In this document: in pieces, positions 1 through 5,247 of the stretch | Position numbering within the stretch: the first letter of the stretch is position 1 | How the letters are laid out: every line of letters starts with the position of its first letter | Source: an uncultured Oscillochloris sp. | Lineage (GTDB): Bacteria; Chloroflexota; Chloroflexia; Chloroflexales; Chloroflexaceae | Length of the DNA: 6,227 nt | Assembly (NCBI GenBank): GCA_903877945.1 | Contig: CAIRFY010000586.1 | Span: 1-6,227, forward strand | Direction: 5' to 3' | The notes under the pieces: model-generated | What the model saw: the letters and a program-made list of their open reading frames with translations, nothing else | What the model was told of the DNA's origin: nothing | Database searches by the model: none | Position numbers and translations under genes: made by a program

Positions 1-36
1 AGGTTCGCGGATACTTTACAGTTTGTCGCCGGGCAG

Positions 37-92
37 CCCTCACCCCCAGCCCCTCTCCCTGTGAGGGAGAGGGGGCTGGGGGGGGGTGAGGG
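37..92. repeat. G/C-rich imperfect palindrome upstream of menG
   Basis: The C-rich arm at 37-60 is complementary to the G-rich arm at 64-92, with a 3-nt loop (61-63). The right arm carries about five extra G residues in its G-runs, so the stem has bulges. Similar C-rich/G-rich palindromes are common dispersed intergenic elements in many GC-rich bacteria. It could act as the end of an upstream transcript, but no T-run follows it, so it is not a classical intrinsic terminator. The plus strand also has four G-runs (65-67, 71-75, 78-86, 90-92) with 2-3-nt loops, a G-quadruplex pattern. Confidence 0.7.
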
Positions 93-157
93 TCATACGA
101 GACTGTCATGTAAAATTGGGCATTCTGAAACCATGTCTAGGGAAAGAAATGTTTTAT

Positions 158-163
158 GGGAGA
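158..163 (+). promoter_or_regulatory. Ribosome binding site deciding the menG start
   Basis: GGGAGA lies 5 nt before the GTG at 169. The in-frame ATG at 133 has no purine-rich Shine-Dalgarno match at a usable distance. This, together with the short N-terminus usual for the UbiE family, favours the GTG start. Confidence 0.5.
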
Positions 164-168
164 AAGTC

Positions 169-888
169 GTGAGCGCCCTACCAGATAGTGACGAGAAGGC
201 TACCTACGTCGAGCGGATGTTCGCACGGATCGCCCCCGGCTATGATCGGGTCAACCGTGTGATGACCTTCGGCCTTGACCAGGGCTGGCGGCGGCGGATG
301 GTGACGATGATCGCGCCACCAGTGGGTGGGGACGCCCTGGACGTTGGTACGGGTACGGGCGATTTTTTGCCTGAACTGGCTGGCTGGCTGCGCGACGGGC
401 GGGCGGTGGGGGTGGACTTTACTCTGCCGATGATGGTGGCCGGCCTACCGAAGATCGACGCCTTGGCGAACGCAGGCCGAGCGGCCTTTGTGGGTGGCGA
501 TGCTCTGCATTTGCCCTTTCCCGACGGTAGCTTTGATGCGATCACCACCGGGTTTATGTTGCGCAATGTCACCGATATTGGCCAGGCTCTCGGCGAGATG
601 TACCGGGTGGCTCGTCCGGGCGCGATGATGGCATGTCTGGAGGTGGCTCGCCCGCGCAGCGCCCTGCTGCGCCTGGGCCACCGGATCTACTTCGAGGGCG
701 TGGTGCCCTGGATCGGCCAGCTTCTCGGCGGCGACCGGCGGGCCTATACGTATCTACCGCAGTCGGCGCGGAATTTCCCTCCGCCCGAGCGGCTGGCTGA
801 GTTGATGCGTGCGGCAGGCTGGGCGCATGTGCGCTACGAGCTTGTCGGCCTGGGCGCGGCGGCTATCCACACTGGGGCGAAGGTGTAA
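169..888 (+). CDS. menG: Demethylmenaquinone methyltransferase (UbiE/MenG family)
   Basis: This SAM-dependent C-methyltransferase converts demethylmenaquinone to menaquinone, the last step of the pathway; it should act in the cytoplasm on a membrane-bound quinone. Numbered from the GTG start (239 aa), the family's N-terminal FxxIAxxYDxxN segment is at about 18-29. SAM motif I, LDVGTGTGD, is at about 57-65, and VGVDF at about 80-84 is the acidic ribose-binding strand. The UbiE signature LPFPDGSFDAITTGFMLRNV starts at about 115. The C-terminal family block YTYLPQSARNFP begins at about 193, and the protein ends with AIHTGAK. Length is normal for the family. GTG 169 is chosen over ATG 133 (251 aa) because of the GGGAGA site and the family N-terminus. 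Chloroflexota use menaquinone, hence menG; the orthologue name ubiE is equally used. It is followed after 6 bp by the DUF4230 gene, so the two are probably cotranscribed. No frameshift or lost motif was seen. Confidence 0.93.
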   Translation: MSALPDSDEKATYVERMFARIAPGYDRVNRVMTFGLDQGWRRRMVTMIAPPVGGDALDVGTGTGDFLPELAGWLRDGRAVGVDFTLPMMVAGLPKIDALANAGRAAFVGGDALHLPFPDGSFDAITTGFMLRNVTDIGQALGEMYRVARPGAMMACLEVARPRSALLRLGHRIYFEGVVPWIGQLLGGDRRAYTYLPQSARNFPPPERLAELMRAAGWAHVRYELVGLGAAAIHTGAKV

Positions 889-894
889 GACATC

Positions 895-1791
895 ATGCGC
901 TACGATGACGAGCAGCGACGTCGGCCTGAAAATATTATGCAGCAGCGGCTGCGCAAGTCTCGCGGCGAGGAGATCGGCGAGGAGATCGACGACGACCGCT
1001 ACGATGATGACGACGACGGTGGTGTCCCGCGCACCTTTGGGCGGGTCAGCGCCTCTCCTCGGTTTTCCCGTGATCTGCGCGGCGGCGGCGGGTGCGCTCC
1101 CGCCACGCTCTTCCTGGCGTTCGGTGCGCTGCTCTGCCTGCTTGTCGTCGTTTTCTACGTGAACCAGACGGCCAAGGGCTTCGGTAGTTTCTTTGGTGGG
1201 GTGCCGAGTCTGGCTACCATTATCCAGACGCCGACCCCGGTGATCAGGAGCGGCGCGGCGGTGATCCAGCGCATCCAGCAGCTTAGCCGCCTGGAAACGG
1301 CGTCGTACACGGTCGAGCAGGTGATCGATGTGCGTCAGGGACAGGGTAATCCGGTGTTCGATTTTTTCGCGGGCGACAACCTGCTCCTGATTGCCCACGG
1401 CACGGTGGTTGCGGGGGTAGATCTGAATAAACTTGATGCGGGTGCCGTGACGATCTCGCCCGATGGCCGCACAATCACCCTGCGCGTGCCGCCCGTCCAG
1501 ATCTTTGACTCGCACCTCGATAGCAGTAAGACGCGAGTCTATAGCCGGGATCAGCGCATTCTTGCACCTGAGAACAAGGATCTGGAAACACAAGCACGTA
1601 TTGAGGCCGAGCGACAAATCCTCCAGGCTGCCTGCGAGGACGGGGTGATGAGCCGGGCCACTGACGAGGCAACAAAGTCGCTGCGCCAGTTCCTCAGCCT
1701 GCTCGACTACAATACGGTTGATGTGATCGCCAGCACACCAGCCGCCTGTGTGGCGCCCGCTGGTGGGTCACAAGCGACGCTAACGCCATAG
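895..1791 (+). CDS. Membrane-anchored DUF4230 domain protein
   Basis: This is a 298-residue protein of unknown function. Residues 1-62 are polar and probably disordered, with an acidic stretch (residues 24-41, rich in D and E). One hydrophobic segment at about 68-89 (the APATLFLAFGALL stretch and following residues) should be a membrane anchor. It is too far from the N-terminus for a cleavable signal peptide, so a single-pass topology with the C-terminal domain outside is likely. Residues 130-280 match DUF4230: a start like LETASYTVEQVIDV, a central HGTVVAGVDL, then paired beta strands around TITLRVPPVQIFD and a C-terminal helix beginning near EAERQILQAA. The family is defined only by sequence and no activity is established for it. 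The ATG lies 6 bp after the menG stop, with AAGG about 11 nt upstream, inside menG. This suggests translational coupling, though a link to quinone metabolism is only inferred from position. The domain call rests on recalled family patterns. Confidence 0.82.
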   Translation: MRYDDEQRRRPENIMQQRLRKSRGEEIGEEIDDDRYDDDDDGGVPRTFGRVSASPRFSRDLRGGGGCAPATLFLAFGALLCLLVVVFYVNQTAKGFGSFFGGVPSLATIIQTPTPVIRSGAAVIQRIQQLSRLETASYTVEQVIDVRQGQGNPVFDFFAGDNLLLIAHGTVVAGVDLNKLDAGAVTISPDGRTITLRVPPVQIFDSHLDSSKTRVYSRDQRILAPENKDLETQARIEAERQILQAACEDGVMSRATDEATKSLRQFLSLLDYNTVDVIASTPAACVAPAGGSQATLTP

Positions 1792-1852
1792 AGATCTCTG
1801 TCACCATTTATCCCCTCTCACATGGCCACGTAGCGATTGAGGAATAGCGCAC

Positions 1853-2242
1853 ATGGCCTTTTCCCACACGGTTCTGGTTGCCGGTCTCGGAAGTCGGATT
1901 GAAGAATTTCTTGGGTCGGTACTCACCGACCATGGCTACACGATCCGCACCGCCATCGGCCCCGAGGCAGTCTTCGCGTCTCTGAACGAGTGGTTCGACC
2001 TCGTTCTGGTTGATCTGCCATCCGAAGATGAGTTGGGCTATCTGCGTCCCCTGCGCAATCGGTGCGCCTGTGCGATGATTGTGATCGGCCCGCCGCGCAA
2101 CGGTAAGCTGCTGGTGGCCTCGCTAGAGCAGGGTGCCGACGACTATGTGCAGCGGCCATATCGCATCGATGAACTCATGGCCCGCATGCGCGCCCAGATG
2201 CGCCGGACTCCGCACACCCGCCCGCCTAGCAATGAGCGGTAA
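1853..2242 (+). CDS. Stand-alone degenerate response-regulator receiver domain
   Basis: The 129 residues have the length and pattern of one CheY-like receiver domain. There is an N-terminal beta strand TVLVAG, a phosphoacceptor strand DLVLVDL with Asp54, a strand AMIVIG, and a final helix DELMARMRAQMRR typical of the junction between receiver and DNA-binding domain in OmpR-family regulators. No output domain follows. Three of the four conserved phosphorylation-site elements are altered. The acidic pair after beta 1 is replaced by Ala10/Gly11. The Thr/Ser is Gly79. The Lys of the KPF motif is Arg101 (RPY). Without the acidic pair Mg2+ binding should be poor, so it may work as a phosphorylation-independent binding module. 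TGAGGA at 1838-1843 supports the start. The gene is separated by 61 bp from the DUF4230 gene and may be cotranscribed. No sensor kinase is in the window, and its partner cannot be told. Confidence 0.82.
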   Translation: MAFSHTVLVAGLGSRIEEFLGSVLTDHGYTIRTAIGPEAVFASLNEWFDLVLVDLPSEDELGYLRPLRNRCACAMIVIGPPRNGKLLVASLEQGADDYVQRPYRIDELMARMRAQMRRTPHTRPPSNER

Positions 2243-2250
2243 CCCGCTCA
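2233..2250. terminator. Shared hairpin at the convergent gene junction
   Basis: A perfect 7-bp stem (2233-2239 with 2244-2250) closes a TAAC loop. The receiver gene's TAA stop lies at the loop (2240-2242), and the minus-strand gene's TGA is in the right arm (2248-2250). It is symmetric and so could slow RNA polymerase from both sides. There is no T-run on either strand, so intrinsic termination is only a possibility. Confidence 0.4.
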
Positions 2251-2472
2251 CCCCTGGCGCGCCACTCCTGTCACCACATTCATCAGGTAGCTGACTCGTA
2301 CCGCGTCCCCCGGCCTCGCTCCGGTGTAGATGCTCTCGGCCCCTACCCGCGTCCGCCGGATCTGCTCTCCCTCCCCGCTGTGTATGTACACGAGGTCGTA
2401 GAAGATTGTGCCGTGGATGTCCACGGTCTGGATGGCCTGGATGGTCGCCTCGCGGCTGCCGGACATAATCAT
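2248..2472 (-). CDS. Small hypothetical protein (74 aa), beta-rich
   Basis: I do not recognise this protein with certainty. It is the last gene of the minus-strand group. It has no membrane segment, no signal peptide and no cysteines. The sequence alternates short beta-strand-like pieces (ATIQAIQTVD, TIFYDLVYIHS, DAVRVSYL) and contains a PGDAVRVSYL motif. That faintly resembles the GxxVxVxYLP strand seen in small beta-barrel domains such as DUF3592, but this is only a resemblance. The start is supported by GAAGGAA at 2481-2487, 8 nt upstream of the ATG; a second in-frame ATG at 2466 is possible. It ends 5 bp from the convergent receiver gene. A good ribosome binding site and tight packing argue that it is real. 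Overlapping frames on both strands give low-complexity Arg/His-rich products and are less believable. Confidence 0.6.
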   Translation of the reverse strand: MIMSGSREATIQAIQTVDIHGTIFYDLVYIHSGEGEQIRRTRVGAESIYTGARPGDAVRVSYLMNVVTGVARQG

Positions 2473-2480
2473 GGGCTTTG

Positions 2481-2487
2481 TTCCTTC
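2481..2487 (-). promoter_or_regulatory. Ribosome binding site of the 74-aa gene
   Basis: On the minus strand this reads GAAGGAA, 8 nt upstream of the ATG at 2472. It lies outside the hairpin at 2500-2554 and so should be accessible. It is the main support for calling this short gene. Confidence 0.55.
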
Positions 2488-2499
2488 GCTCGATCATAC

Positions 2500-2554
2500 T
2501 CATATGTGTGGTTGAAATTGTCAGCGAATCTGGCAATTTCAATCACACATATGA
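2500..2554. repeat. Long intercistronic inverted repeat, copy 1
   Basis: The stem is 25 bp (2500-2524 with 2530-2554) and the loop is the 5 nt at 2525-2529. All pairs are Watson-Crick except g2511/t2543 and t2521/g2533. These are G-U wobbles if the plus strand is the RNA, but A-C mismatches in minus-strand RNA. It fills most of the 91-bp gap between the inactive M16 gene and the 74-aa gene, starting 10 nt after the M16 stop codon. No T-run follows on either strand. Its 41-nt core (2507-2547) is related to the hairpin at 3838-3884, with 31 of 41 positions the same. It looks like an extragenic palindrome-type element rather than a terminator. Confidence 0.9.
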
Positions 2555-2563
2555 ACATGCACG

Positions 2564-3823
2564 TCACACCGGCCCGGCGACGGCCAGGACGTATACTTCA
2601 GTGGAGAGGTACTTCTGGGCGGCGGCGATCACCTGCTCGTGGTCAATGGCAGCGATGATTGCCGGGTAGCGGGCGATGTAGTCGGAGCCGAGCCCGTGAC
2701 GCTCAATGCCGAGCAGACTGCCGGCGATGCCGTCACTGGTCTCCAGGCCGATCACCAGGCTGCCGGTGAGGTAGGCGTGGGCGTCGTCAAGCTCCTCGTC
2801 GGTCGGCCCATCCTGACGAAATAGGTCGATCTCCTCAAGAATGGCCTCAATGGCGGGTTCGACATTCTCGGGACTTACACCGGCGGCAGCCATCCACGGC
2901 CCGGCACCCAGGTCGGCCTCAATGTCGCTGTAGCAGTAGTAGGCCATGCCCTGCTCCTCACGCACCTGCTCGCCTAGCCGTCCGCCCATCCCGATCTGGC
3001 CGAGGATCATGTTGGCAACCATGGCCGCGTAGTAGTCTGGCGCAGCCCGGCGTAGCCCGTGAACGCCCCAGATCAGGTCGGCTTGCACCTTACCGGGCAT
3101 CGGGATGTCGCGGCGCTGAATGCCGGTGAGGGGCGGCGCGTCAGGGATGTACACGGCCTCGGGCGCATCCGTGATCTGCCAACCGGCGAAGCGGCGCTCA
3201 AGCTCGGCGACCACCGCCAGCGGATCGATGTCACCCACCACGGCGATGCTGGTCAGGGCGGGATGGTAGCGCCGGTGGAAGCGGGCCAGGTCGTCGCGGG
3301 TGATCGCCGCGACACTATCCAGGGTGCCGCCCGATGGTTGGCTAAAAGGGTGACTGGCTGGGTAGAGCATGGCCTGCGCGGCGATACTGGCGCGGTAGCC
3401 GGTGTCCTGCTCGCTCTCGCGCAGGCCGCTGAGAAACTGGCTGCGCAGCCGCTCAACCTCGACCGCCGGGAAGGTGGGCCGGATGAGCATATCGGCCAGT
3501 ACCTCCAGGATGAGCGGCAGATCCTCAGAGAGAGCCTTGCCCGCGAACCCGCTGGCCTGGACGCCGCCTCCGGCGCTGACGCTACAGCCACGGCCCTCGG
3601 TTTCGGCCACGATCTGTTGAAAGCTGCGCTCGCCTGCCCCACGGATCAGGGCCGCGCCGGTGAACACGGCTAGTCCGCCCTGCTCGACCGGCTCCATGGC
3701 CGCGCCGACGCGGATCTCGCCACGCACGCTCACTGTGGGCGCGCCGGGGTTGCGGCGGATGAGGGCGACCATCCCGTTCGGGAGGACGTGACGCAAAGTT
3801 GTGCCAGGTTCTATTGATGACAT
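2564..3823 (-). CDS. M16 peptidase homologue lacking the zinc site (partner subunit)
   Basis: This 419-residue protein has two M16-type halves and normal M16B length. The N-terminus (LRHVLPNGMVALIRRN) matches the family start. Where active members have HxxEH it reads V53-F-T-G56-A57, and the third zinc ligand, expected about 76 residues later, is a Leu near 131. It should therefore not bind zinc or cleave by itself. The C-terminal half keeps the family's substrate-binding R/Y pair in the motif GRLGEQVREEQGMAY (Arg288 and Tyr295). The adjacent upstream gene has the reverse pattern, so this is most likely the non-catalytic subunit of a heterodimeric protease, as in alpha/beta mitochondrial processing peptidase and bacterial M16B pairs. 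There is no signal peptide, so it is probably cytoplasmic. The start at 3823 fits the family N-terminus, with GAGGTG at 3835-3840. The frame stays open upstream to a GTG at 3892, but that extension would translate the hairpin at 3838-3884 and is unlikely. Confidence 0.9.
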   Translation of the reverse strand: MSSIEPGTTLRHVLPNGMVALIRRNPGAPTVSVRGEIRVGAAMEPVEQGGLAVFTGAALIRGAGERSFQQIVAETEGRGCSVSAGGGVQASGFAGKALSEDLPLILEVLADMLIRPTFPAVEVERLRSQFLSGLRESEQDTGYRASIAAQAMLYPASHPFSQPSGGTLDSVAAITRDDLARFHRRYHPALTSIAVVGDIDPLAVVAELERRFAGWQITDAPEAVYIPDAPPLTGIQRRDIPMPGKVQADLIWGVHGLRRAAPDYYAAMVANMILGQIGMGGRLGEQVREEQGMAYYCYSDIEADLGAGPWMAAAGVSPENVEPAIEAILEEIDLFRQDGPTDEELDDAHAYLTGSLVIGLETSDGIAGSLLGIERHGLGSDYIARYPAIIAAIDHEQVIAAAQKYLSTEVYVLAVAGPV

Positions 3824-3834
3824 AGATTTTTCTG

Positions 3835-3840
3835 CACCTC
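3835..3840 (-). promoter_or_regulatory. Likely ribosome binding site of the inactive M16 gene, overlapping a hairpin foot
   Basis: On the minus strand this reads GAGGTG, 11 nt before the ATG at 3823, a rather long spacing. Its first three bases (3838-3840) are also the last three pairs of the hairpin at 3838-3884, so folding could partly hide it. Confidence 0.4.
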
Positions 3841-3884
3841 TATGGTTAAAATCGCCAGCTTTGCTGGCGATTTTAACCATAGAG
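3838..3884. repeat. Long intercistronic inverted repeat, copy 2 (perfect)
   Basis: The 22-bp perfect stem (3838-3859 with 3863-3884) closes a 3-nt loop (3860-3862). It occupies most of the 75-bp gap between the two M16 genes, starting 14 nt after the upstream stop codon and ending 14 nt before the downstream ATG. The sequence after it on the minus strand has a run of five A and no T-run, so it is not a canonical terminator. The core at 3841-3881 on the minus strand aligns without gaps to copy 1 at 2507-2547 on the plus strand. Possible roles are mRNA stabilisation, differential expression of the two subunits, or simply a resident repeat. Confidence 0.93.
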
Positions 3885-3898
3885 ATGATCACTATCGG

Positions 3899-5182
3899 CT
3901 ACGCGGATTCATCCGGTACGAAGTACCCCACCGTGCGTCGGTGTGAGGTCAAGTAGGTCTGTGCGACCCGGCGCACGTCCTCCGCCGACACTGAGGCCAG
4001 TTCGTCGAGCAGGGTGTCAACGCGCCGGTAGCTGTCCAGCGCCTCCCACATGCCGAGTTGCATGGCCTGGTTGGTCACGCTCTCGCCGCTGTAGGCCACC
4101 TGGGCGCGCATCTGCTTGCGGGTGCGGGCCAGCTCAGACTCCGCGATGCCGTCCTGCTGGATCTTCGTCACCTCCGCAATCAGGGCGGCCTCGACAGCGG
4201 CGGGGTCTACACCTTCGCTGGCGGTAGCCCCCAGTTCAAAGAGGTAGGGGTCGCGGCTAGGGGTGACACCGCTCCACGCCGAGGCGGCCAACCCACTCTC
4301 CACGAGGGCCGGGTAGAGCCGGGCACTGCGGTTGGTCTGGGTGCCGCCGCCCATAAAGGTGAGCGACTTAGCCCCGCTAAGGGCCGAGTCAAGGATGGCC
4401 AGCGGCGCGAAGTCGGGGCTGCGGCAGTCGGGGGCCAGGTAGCCGATCTGCACGTAGGCGGCTGGCCCTGGGCGGCGCACGATCACCCGGCGCTCGGCCT
4501 GCGGCGTGGGTTCGGCGGTGGGAGCCTGCGGCAGGGGCGGGCCAGCCGGGAGATCGGCAAAGGCCGCCTCGGCCTGGCGCAGCATCGCGTCGGCGTTGAA
4601 GTCGCCTACCAGCACCAGCACCGCGTTGTTCGGCATGTAGAAGGTCTGGTAGTGATCGTACAGGTCGGCGCGAGTCATCGCTTCCAAATCGGCGCGGTAG
4701 CCGATTACCGGGTGGCGGTAGGGGTGCCGAGTGAAGGCGGCATCCTTCACCGCCTCGTCAAGCCAGGTCTCTGGCTCGTTAGCGTAGCCCTCCAGTTCTG
4801 AGATGATCACCGTGCGCTCGCTCTCGACCTCCTCCTCCGCAAAGAGCGCGTTCACCATGCGGTCGGACTCGATCTGCAAACCGAGGGCGATTCGGTCGGC
4901 GGGCAGAGTCTCGTAGTAGGCGGTGTAGTCGATCCAGGTGAAGCCGTTGAAGACGCCGCCGTTACGGGCGACCAGGCGGTCGAGGTGTCCGGCGGGGATC
5001 TGCGGCGTGCCCTTGAAGAGCATATGCTCAACCCAATGGCTGATCCCGGTGCGCCCAGATGCCTCGTTGCGTGAGCCGACGCGGTACCAGATCCAGCTCG
5101 TGGCGACCGGCGCGCCGTGGGCTTCCTTCAGCAGCACCAGCATACCGTTGGGCAGGGTGTGGGCAATGACGCTGTCGCTCAT
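3899..5182 (-). CDS. M16 family zinc metallopeptidase (catalytic subunit)
   Basis: This 427-residue zinc endopeptidase is of the M16B/processing-peptidase type, cutting peptides or unfolded substrates held inside a clam-shell chamber. The N-terminus LPNGMLVLLKEAHGAP is typical. The inverted zinc motif is HWVEH (His49, Glu52, His53, with Glu52 as catalytic base). The third ligand, Glu129 in the ISEL segment, lies 76 residues after His53, the family spacing. The FNGFTWIDYTAYYETLP segment at about 78-94 is the usual substrate-strand region. The C-terminal half has the M16 fold pattern but lacks the R/Y pair: the VREEQGMAY-type motif is VESGLAAS here (Val294 and Ser301). The next gene supplies that pair, so the two are probably one heterodimer. 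There is no signal peptide, so it is likely cytoplasmic. The start at 5182 is chosen for the family N-terminus and AGGAA at 5187-5191; an in-frame ATG at 5230 would add 16 unlike residues. Confidence 0.94.
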   Translation of the reverse strand: MSDSVIAHTLPNGMLVLLKEAHGAPVATSWIWYRVGSRNEASGRTGISHWVEHMLFKGTPQIPAGHLDRLVARNGGVFNGFTWIDYTAYYETLPADRIALGLQIESDRMVNALFAEEEVESERTVIISELEGYANEPETWLDEAVKDAAFTRHPYRHPVIGYRADLEAMTRADLYDHYQTFYMPNNAVLVLVGDFNADAMLRQAEAAFADLPAGPPLPQAPTAEPTPQAERRVIVRRPGPAAYVQIGYLAPDCRSPDFAPLAILDSALSGAKSLTFMGGGTQTNRSARLYPALVESGLAASAWSGVTPSRDPYLFELGATASEGVDPAAVEAALIAEVTKIQQDGIAESELARTRKQMRAQVAYSGESVTNQAMQLGMWEALDSYRRVDTLLDELASVSAEDVRRVAQTYLTSHRRTVGYFVPDESA

Positions 5183-5186
5183 AGCG

Positions 5187-5191
5187 TTCCT
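5187..5191 (-). promoter_or_regulatory. Ribosome binding site deciding the catalytic M16 start
   Basis: On the minus strand this reads AGGAA, 4 nt before the ATG at 5182. The earlier in-frame ATG at 5230 has no such site and would begin inside the inverted repeat at 5195-5231. Confidence 0.6.
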
Positions 5192-5194
5192 GTG

Positions 5195-5231
5195 CGTGAA
5201 AGTTATGCGCCATAGATGCGCAGTCTTCACG
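5195..5231. repeat. Shorter interrupted inverted repeat between hydrolase and M16 genes
   Basis: An outer stem of 6 bp (5195-5200 with 5226-5231) and an inner stem of 5 bp (5206-5210 with 5218-5222) are separated by an asymmetric internal loop, with a 7-nt apical loop. It starts 16 nt after the hydrolase stop codon. It is weaker than the two long repeats and shares no clear sequence with them. It might be a chance structure. Confidence 0.4.
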
Positions 5232-5247
5232 TAAATAACATGTGATT

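Noticed and set aside
111..116. TAAAAT as a possible -10 box for menG
   Set aside because: There is no acceptable -35 hexamer at 16-18 bp upstream; that position falls in the G-rich palindrome. A chance AT-rich hexamer cannot be excluded.
754..1617. Long open frame on the minus strand opposite the DUF4230 gene (287 codons)
   Set aside because: It lies antisense to a gene with clear domain and membrane features, its product is rich in Arg/His/Ala without a recognisable domain, and it is the usual shadow of GC-rich coding sequence.
1790..1799. AGAGATCTCT palindrome at the DUF4230 stop codon
   Set aside because: A 10-bp palindrome without loop or flanking T-run is too small to call an operator or terminator.
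1819..1858. CACATGGCC repeated at 1819-1827 and 1850-1858, the first copy giving a three-codon ATG-GCC-ACG-TAG frame before the receiver gene
   Set aside because: A 9-mer repeat is short, and the mini-frame has no ribosome binding site, so a regulatory leader peptide is not supported.
2123..2542. Minus-strand frame of 139 codons overlapping the 74-aa gene and the receiver gene
   Set aside because: It crosses the hairpin and the convergent receiver gene and gives an Arg/His/Gly-rich product; the 74-aa frame has the better ribosome binding site and composition.
2500..2554. Copy 1 hairpin as an intrinsic terminator
   Set aside because: No T-run follows on either strand, and the downstream gene with its own ribosome binding site lies in the same direction.
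3059..3673. Plus-strand open frame of 204 codons opposite the inactive M16 gene
   Set aside because: It is a shadow frame of the M16 homologue, with no domain or ribosome binding site.
4058..4801. Plus-strand open frame of 247 codons opposite the catalytic M16 gene
   Set aside because: It is antisense to a gene with an intact zinc site; its composition (Gly, His, Val, Gln repeats) is that of a reverse-frame shadow and no motif is visible.
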